Assembly (NCBI GenBank): GCA_937890245.1
Contig: CALACF010000253.1
Coordinates: 1 to 9,948, forward strand
Origin: an uncultured Flavobacteriales bacterium
Lineage (GTDB): Bacteria > Bacteroidota > Bacteroidia > Flavobacteriales_D > Sanyastnellaceae
Direction of reading: 5' to 3'
DNA length: 9,948 nucleotides
In this document: positions 6,218-9,948 of the stretch, piece after piece
Position numbering within the stretch: position 1 is the stretch's first letter
How the letters are laid out: the number at the start of each line of letters is the position of its first letter
The notes under the pieces: model-generated
Database searches by the model: none
Told to the model about the DNA's origin: nothing
Seen by the model: only the letters and a program-made list of their open reading frames with translations
Made by a program: the position numbers and the translations under genes

Positions 6218-7930
6218 ATGGCCGGGCGGGGCGTCTTGATTTCACTTGCAGTGATGCTGCACTCGCTCGCGGCATTCCCCGCGCTTCTGTCCGCTCAAGT
6301 GAATTGGGCCTTGGATGCGGGCTACGGTGATGGCGGCCACTCCGTGGTGGAGACTGGCGGTTGGGAATGGCCCGTTGCGTTGGAACACAATGCCGTGGGT
6401 CTAAGGGTTTGGGGGCAAGTCTATGACGCAAGCGGCGAGGTGAGCTCGCACGGATGGCAAATGAACGGCGCCGGGGATTTGACTTCTTCGGTGGATTTGG
6501 CGAGCGGGGGCGAGGTGGTTGACGCCGTTGGCGATGTTTTTTCTTGGGTCCTGTCCAAGCGAAGTTGGTCAGTACCAGACAGTGCGGGGCTGCCCGCTCC
6601 TCAAACGTCTATTGTCGTAGAATCATGGGACGGCGATGCATTGCGGCCGGAGTTTGGCAGTGGCACTGGGCTGGTCGATCTTCAGTTTGTCGGTCCGGTG
6701 CAAACACCGACTGCTTGCGCCCTTTTTGGTGGTTGGCTCGCGGTCGCTGGATATGGGCTCGATAGCTGTTGTGCGCATGCAGAACGTCCTGTTTTGGCCG
6801 TACTCGATGCAGAAACAGGGGATTTCCGAGCGGGTTTTGGCGTTGAAGGCCGGGTGGCTCTCGATCTTGTGAATTGGATCCTGCAAGACTCCGTTCGCCA
6901 CGAGTCCAGCGGCGTGTTTTACGATGTAGCATTCGACGTGATGCCCTCCGGGGACACGGTCCTTTACGCCTGCGGGGGGTATCAAGCCCAATCCTACTTG
7001 CAGCCGATGGTCGCGCGGATCGGCCTGTCTGGGGCCTTCGCAGGTGCACTCGACACCACATTCGGCCTGGGGGGCATCGCCACCTTGGACTTGAATCCGC
7101 TCCACAATTTGATGGCCGTTTCTCTTCAGCCCAATTCTGCAGCTGGCCCCGGAACCGAAATGGCCCACGTGGGTCTGCTGCTTCGCGCCGACGGTGGCGG
7201 GGACTATGCTGAGGCCCTCTACTTATTACAACTCGATATTGACGGGCAGCCCATCGCCTTGCTCGAGTCAGGCGCCCCGCCGCCTTCACCACCCGCTTAC
7301 CTCGCAGCTGACCCCGTTCGCTCGATGCATTTGCTGGCCTTTGGCGCGGCTGAGCTGTGGGGCTTCGGAACGGCGGGTGACGACCTGAACTACGACGGCC
7401 AGCGCCGACCAGCCGCCTTCCAGTTCACGGACAATCTTGGCGCTGCGCCCACGTCGCCAACGTGGTGGGCCGACACCGCCTGGGCCTCGCAAAGTCTTGG
7501 GCCTGCTATGGCGCAGGGCGACACCCTGTGGCTTGCTGGCGCACTCTACGACAGCAGCAGCCCTTGGTCGGGCGACCCAACAGCTGCGCTGCTCAGCAAG
7601 TGGGTCCGAACCGAGACGAGTAACGTGCTGGAGCGGGCGCCCCTCGCCTCGGTTCTAAGCAGCCATCCAAACGACGGACTCCCCGATCCTTACCCCAACC
7701 CATCAGCAGGTTCCATCAGCTGGCAACTGCCTCCAGGCCTTGTACAGCTCCGCGATCCAAGCGGCCGTCTCGTCCAGAGCTGGGCGCATCCTGGCGGCCT
7801 GTTCAATTGTGACCTGACCCACAGCAAAGGAGGGCGTGCTTTGTTGGCATATATCGGGGGACAAAAATCAGGTGGACGGTGTATAATTCTGAGCGGTGGA
7901 TCGCCTGTGAATTCAAGGGGCGTGGAGTAG
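6218..7930 (+). CDS. Delta-60-repeat (beta-propeller-like) secreted protein with degenerate T9SS type A tail
   Basis: The ATG at 6218 lies 2 bp after the previous stop and gives 570 residues with a signal peptide cleaved near LSA|QVNW (26/27). Four delta-60-like signatures are visible: ALDAGYGDGG (31-40), ALRPEFGSGTGLV (141-153), DFRAGFGVEGRVAL (202-215) and ALDTTFGLGGIATL (278-291). The family usually repeats about every 60 residues and is thought to form a beta-propeller; spacing here is 61 and 76 in the middle and wider at the start, so some blades may be eroded. A Pro-rich stretch (APPPSPPA, 353-360) precedes a second half with no further clear repeats. Residues 491-559 resemble a type A sorting tail (PYPNPSAG, LRDPSGRLV), but the usual GxY strand reads ALLAYIGG and a 12-residue tail follows. 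It is probably a surface or secreted protein; its ligand or activity is not visible. Confidence 0.78.
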   Translation: MAGRGVLISLAVMLHSLAAFPALLSAQVNWALDAGYGDGGHSVVETGGWEWPVALEHNAVGLRVWGQVYDASGEVSSHGWQMNGAGDLTSSVDLASGGEVVDAVGDVFSWVLSKRSWSVPDSAGLPAPQTSIVVESWDGDALRPEFGSGTGLVDLQFVGPVQTPTACALFGGWLAVAGYGLDSCCAHAERPVLAVLDAETGDFRAGFGVEGRVALDLVNWILQDSVRHESSGVFYDVAFDVMPSGDTVLYACGGYQAQSYLQPMVARIGLSGAFAGALDTTFGLGGIATLDLNPLHNLMAVSLQPNSAAGPGTEMAHVGLLLRADGGGDYAEALYLLQLDIDGQPIALLESGAPPPSPPAYLAADPVRSMHLLAFGAAELWGFGTAGDDLNYDGQRRPAAFQFTDNLGAAPTSPTWWADTAWASQSLGPAMAQGDTLWLAGALYDSSSPWSGDPTAALLSKWVRTETSNVLERAPLASVLSSHPNDGLPDPYPNPSAGSISWQLPPGLVQLRDPSGRLVQSWAHPGGLFNCDLTHSKGGRALLAYIGGQKSGGRCIILSGGSPVNSRGVE

Positions 7931-7939
7931 ATTTGCGGC

Positions 7940-8605
7940 ATGAAGTTTTTCATCGACACAGCCAACCTCGACCAGATCCGCGAAGCAGCAGCCCTCGGCG
8001 TGCTTGACGGCGTAACCACCAACCCTAGCCTGATGGCAAAAGAGGGGATTTCCGGCAAAGAGGCCGTACTCAACCACTACCGCGCGATTTGCGAAATCGT
8101 CGACGGCGATGTATCAGCAGAGGTGATCGCGACGGACTTCGAAGGCATGGTGCGTGAAGGTGAAGTACTCGCCGCATTGCACAAGAACATCGTGGTTAAA
8201 GTGCCGATCATCGAGGACGGGCTCAAGGCCTTGCGCCACTTTTCTGACCGCGGCATCCGCACGAACTGCACCCTGATTTTTTCAGCGGGCCAAGCCCTGC
8301 TTGCCGCCAAGGCTGGCGCAACTTACGTAAGCCCATTCATCGGACGTTTGGACGATATTTCTACCGACGGCTTGGCCTTGATTGAGCAGATCCGCGTGAT
8401 CTATGACAACTACGATTTCGAAACCGAGATTCTCGCAGCTTCTGTTCGCCACACGATGCACATCCTGCACTGTGCTGAAATTGGCGCTGATGTGATGACC
8501 GGGCCGCTCTCGGCAATCAAAGGGCTGCTCAAGCACCCATTGACTGACAGTGGATTGGCTACGTTCTTGGCGGATCACAAGAAAGCGGCGCAAGCCGTCG
8601 CATAA
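7940..8605 (+). CDS. tal: Transaldolase, small TalC/Fsa-type
   Basis: This 221-residue single-domain (beta/alpha)8 enzyme has the length typical of the TalC/Fsa subfamily. It should exchange a dihydroxyacetone unit between sedoheptulose-7-phosphate and glyceraldehyde-3-phosphate in the cytoplasmic non-oxidative pentose phosphate pathway. Visible active-site elements are FIDTAN with Asp6, TTNPS with Asn28 (25-29), SAEV with Glu61 (59-62), VVKVP with the Schiff-base Lys87 (85-89), TNCTLIFS (108-115), YVSPFIGRLDD (129-139) and ILAASVRH (164-171). Glu61 and Phe133 are the transaldolase-type residues; fructose-6-phosphate aldolases carry Gln and Tyr at those places. It starts 9 bp after the delta-60-repeat gene and ends 4 bp before the next gene, and is the only obviously cytoplasmic enzyme in this run. 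Confidence 0.93.
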   Translation: MKFFIDTANLDQIREAAALGVLDGVTTNPSLMAKEGISGKEAVLNHYRAICEIVDGDVSAEVIATDFEGMVREGEVLAALHKNIVVKVPIIEDGLKALRHFSDRGIRTNCTLIFSAGQALLAAKAGATYVSPFIGRLDDISTDGLALIEQIRVIYDNYDFETEILAASVRHTMHILHCAEIGADVMTGPLSAIKGLLKHPLTDSGLATFLADHKKAAQAVA

Positions 8606-8609
8606 AGTG

Positions 8610-9023
8610 ATGAGAGCATGCTGGCTTGCGATGATCGGCGTCTTGCTGATGATCGGCGAGATGCAGGGGCAGACCTTGTTGGCCGATTCGACCGACGCCG
8701 AGGTTCAGGAACCGGGCTGTGAAGTCTGGGCGCCGAATTCGTTCACGCCGGACTTTGACGGTCTCAACGATGCGTGGCGCCCCGTGGTAGGCTGCGAGCT
8801 CGAAGAGTACGAGGTGCGCATCTTTGACCGCTGGGGAACGCTCGTTTTTCAAACGACTGATCCCAACCGCTATTGGAACGGGCAGACCGAGAACGAGCAG
8901 CTTGGGACGGGCAAGCGTTTTTCGCCCGATGGCCATTACAGCTTCTTGATCACCTACCGCAAGCCTGACAGCACCGTGCGGGTGATGATTCGCAAGACGG
9001 GTCATATCTGGTTGGCCCGCTGA
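8610..9023 (+). CDS. Small protein made of a signal peptide and a T9SS type B (gliding-motility-associated) sorting domain
   Basis: The ATG at 8610, 4 bp after the transaldolase stop, gives 137 residues with a signal peptide ending near MQG|QT (about 20). An upstream in-frame start at 8550 would lie inside the transaldolase gene and put charged residues before the signal, so it was rejected. Only a short linker (to about residue 38) precedes the type B domain: APNSFTPDFDGLNDAWRP (41-58), VRIFDRWGTLVFQT (69-82), WNG (89-91), SPDGHYSFLITY (105-116) and a GHIWLAR end (131-137). In most family members this domain sits at the end of a large adhesin-like protein; here there is almost no cargo. It may be a small surface protein in its own right or a remnant of a larger gene. 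Proteins with this domain are exported by T9SS; the name does not prove a role in motility. Confidence 0.87.
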   Translation: MRACWLAMIGVLLMIGEMQGQTLLADSTDAEVQEPGCEVWAPNSFTPDFDGLNDAWRPVVGCELEEYEVRIFDRWGTLVFQTTDPNRYWNGQTENEQLGTGKRFSPDGHYSFLITYRKPDSTVRVMIRKTGHIWLAR

Positions 9024-9137
9024 GGCCTCGCCGCACCCTGATCCGACCAAATGATTTGACGATTCGACATGGAGGTTGATAAAAAAAACCACGGCGGCGC
9101 ATACTTCGACGCAATGGACGACGTTCAGACCTCGACC
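9024..9137. other. Intergenic gap before the lipoprotein gene
   Basis: These 114 bp (45 bp if the upstream ATG at 9069 is the true start) contain no hairpin with a T-run and no clear promoter box, so it cannot be decided whether the lipoprotein continues the preceding operon. Two in-frame ATGs, at 9069 and 9114, lie within it. Confidence 0.4.
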
Positions 9138-9948
9138 ATGCTGAACCGCATTTCGATTCGCAACCTTGCATATGGCATGGCGGTGGTGGTGGGATTGCTC
9201 GGCTGTACGCTGCTCGATCCTGCAGAAGACATCCCGACGTACTTAATCGTCGACGGGCTGAATTTCACACCGACCCCCGAACAGGGGACCGCCTCAATTG
9301 CTGTGACTGACGTCTGGGCGTACAGCACATCCGACGTGCTCGGTATTTTCCCCCTGCCCGCCATCATTCCAATTTTCCCACAGGACCACGTCGAAGGACC
9401 GGTTCGCCTCCTGCCTGGTATCCGTGAAAACGGCATTTCCGACAGCCGCTCGCCCTACCCATTTTATACGGCCATGGACGTGGATATAGACGGCGCACCC
9501 GGCGAGCGTGACACCCTGCAGCTTTCGTTTTCCTGGGTCGATGACGTGCATCATTTGAGCGTAGAGGACTTTGAAAATTCCAATGTGTTCAGCGACGAGT
9601 CAGGCACGGCGGCTGTACTCGAGCGGGTGACCAATGCGGCGGACGTTTTCGAGGGCGACGGATCGGCCCGCGTCGTTTTGACGCCCGACGCAAGCCTCAT
9701 GCGCGCCCGCACACTGGAACAGGAGTACCAGATTCAATCTGGCGTCCCGGTGTTTTTGGAGATGAACTACCGCTGCGATCAGGGCTTCCTCGTCGGCTTG
9801 TACGCCTTTCGCGACGGTGCCTCCACCCGCTATCCGGCACTCGTGCTGAGCTCCACGGTTCCGACAACGGGCGCCGATGCGGAGTGGAACAAGGTCTATG
9901 TCGATTTGTCAACTGTCGTGGGTGCCAATCCCAATGCAGACCACTTCG
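9138..9948 (+). CDS. Lipoprotein of unknown function, 3' end outside window
   Basis: The frame runs open from about 9060 to the right edge. The ATG at 9138 was chosen because it places a typical lipoprotein signal directly at the N-terminus: basic start MLNRISIRN, hydrophobic AYGMAVVVGLLG, and lipobox LLGC with Cys23. Starts at 9114 or 9069 would add 8 or 23 mostly polar residues. The 270 visible residues continue with IPTYLIVDGLNFT (32-44), AVTDVWAYS (55-63), LGIFPLPAIIPIF (68-80) and VRLLPGIRENGISDSRSPYPFY (89-110); this order reminds me of a conserved but uncharacterised Bacteroidota lipoprotein group. The second part has LSVEDFEN (140-147), GDGSARVVLTPD (173-184), PVFLEMNYRCD (204-214) and WNKVYVDLS (250-258), suggesting a carbohydrate-binding-like jelly roll; that is inference from strand pattern. 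It is probably anchored in the outer or inner membrane. Confidence 0.75.
   Translation, partial: MLNRISIRNLAYGMAVVVGLLGCTLLDPAEDIPTYLIVDGLNFTPTPEQGTASIAVTDVWAYSTSDVLGIFPLPAIIPIFPQDHVEGPVRLLPGIRENGISDSRSPYPFYTAMDVDIDGAPGERDTLQLSFSWVDDVHHLSVEDFENSNVFSDESGTAAVLERVTNAADVFEGDGSARVVLTPDASLMRARTLEQEYQIQSGVPVFLEMNYRCDQGFLVGLYAFRDGASTRYPALVLSSTVPTTGADAEWNKVYVDLSTVVGANPNADHF

Noticed and set aside
6609..7292. Long antisense open frame opposite the delta-60-repeat gene
   Set aside because: It is very rich in Arg and Pro, has no recognisable motif, and lies opposite a gene with a signal peptide and repeat signatures; it is a GC-driven shadow.
7882..7891. TATAAT and near-match TAATTCTG ahead of the transaldolase
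   Set aside because: The -10-like or -7-like match has no -35 or -33 partner at proper spacing (nearest TTTG about 40 bp upstream); it may be chance in coding sequence.
8550..8609. Upstream start for the small type B protein
   Set aside because: It would overlap the transaldolase and place many basic residues before the signal peptide; the ATG at 8610 fits better.
1..9948. CRISPR arrays, tRNA or rRNA genes, insertion sequences, defence genes
   Set aside because: I looked for regular spaced repeats, cloverleaf-like sequence, transposase motifs and terminal inverted repeats on both strands and saw none.

Overview
The window looks like chromosomal DNA of a Bacteroidota, most likely a marine Flavobacteriales-type organism. 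The evidence is the number of secreted proteins ending in type IX secretion (T9SS) sorting domains: three type A and one type B. SprB-like repeats, a delta-60-repeat protein, start codons with little Shine-Dalgarno signal, and housekeeping genes of Bacteroidota flavour point the same way. GC content is fairly high for the group. No tRNA, rRNA, CRISPR array, insertion sequence or phage gene was seen.

Layout. (1) 1-1607, plus strand: the 3' part of a large modular secreted protein (CARDB-like, a Cys-rich SYGDG module, two SprB-like repeats, T9SS type A tail). A strong bidirectional hairpin terminator at 1645-1681 separates it from genes on the opposite strand. (2) 1688-3492, minus strand: read from right to left, a small TraR/DksA-type zinc-finger protein, a YciO-type protein of the YrdC/Sua5 superfamily, then, after a 261-bp gap with short repeats and palindromes, an exported histidine phosphatase. 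(3) 3493-3571: a divergent intergenic region. (4) 3572-9023, plus strand: a tightly packed five-gene run with gaps of 7, 2, 9 and 4 bp. It holds two tandem YHYH-family paralogs, a delta-60-repeat protein, a transaldolase, and a very small protein that is essentially a signal peptide plus a type B T9SS sorting domain. (5) From 9138 (or 9069) to the right edge: a partial lipoprotein.

How the genes may work together. The plus-strand run mainly makes extracellular or cell-surface proteins routed through Sec and then T9SS, with one cytoplasmic sugar-phosphate enzyme embedded in it. The most distinctive feature is the YHYH pair. The two proteins are about 65% identical over a gap-free 290-residue stretch (190 of 290 counted by hand), but one ends in a Cys-flanked double EF-hand (dockerin-like) module and the other in a T9SS type A sorting domain. 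No function is established for the YHYH family that I can state, and nothing here proves a new system. The pair with exchanged C-terminal modules is the best candidate for follow-up.
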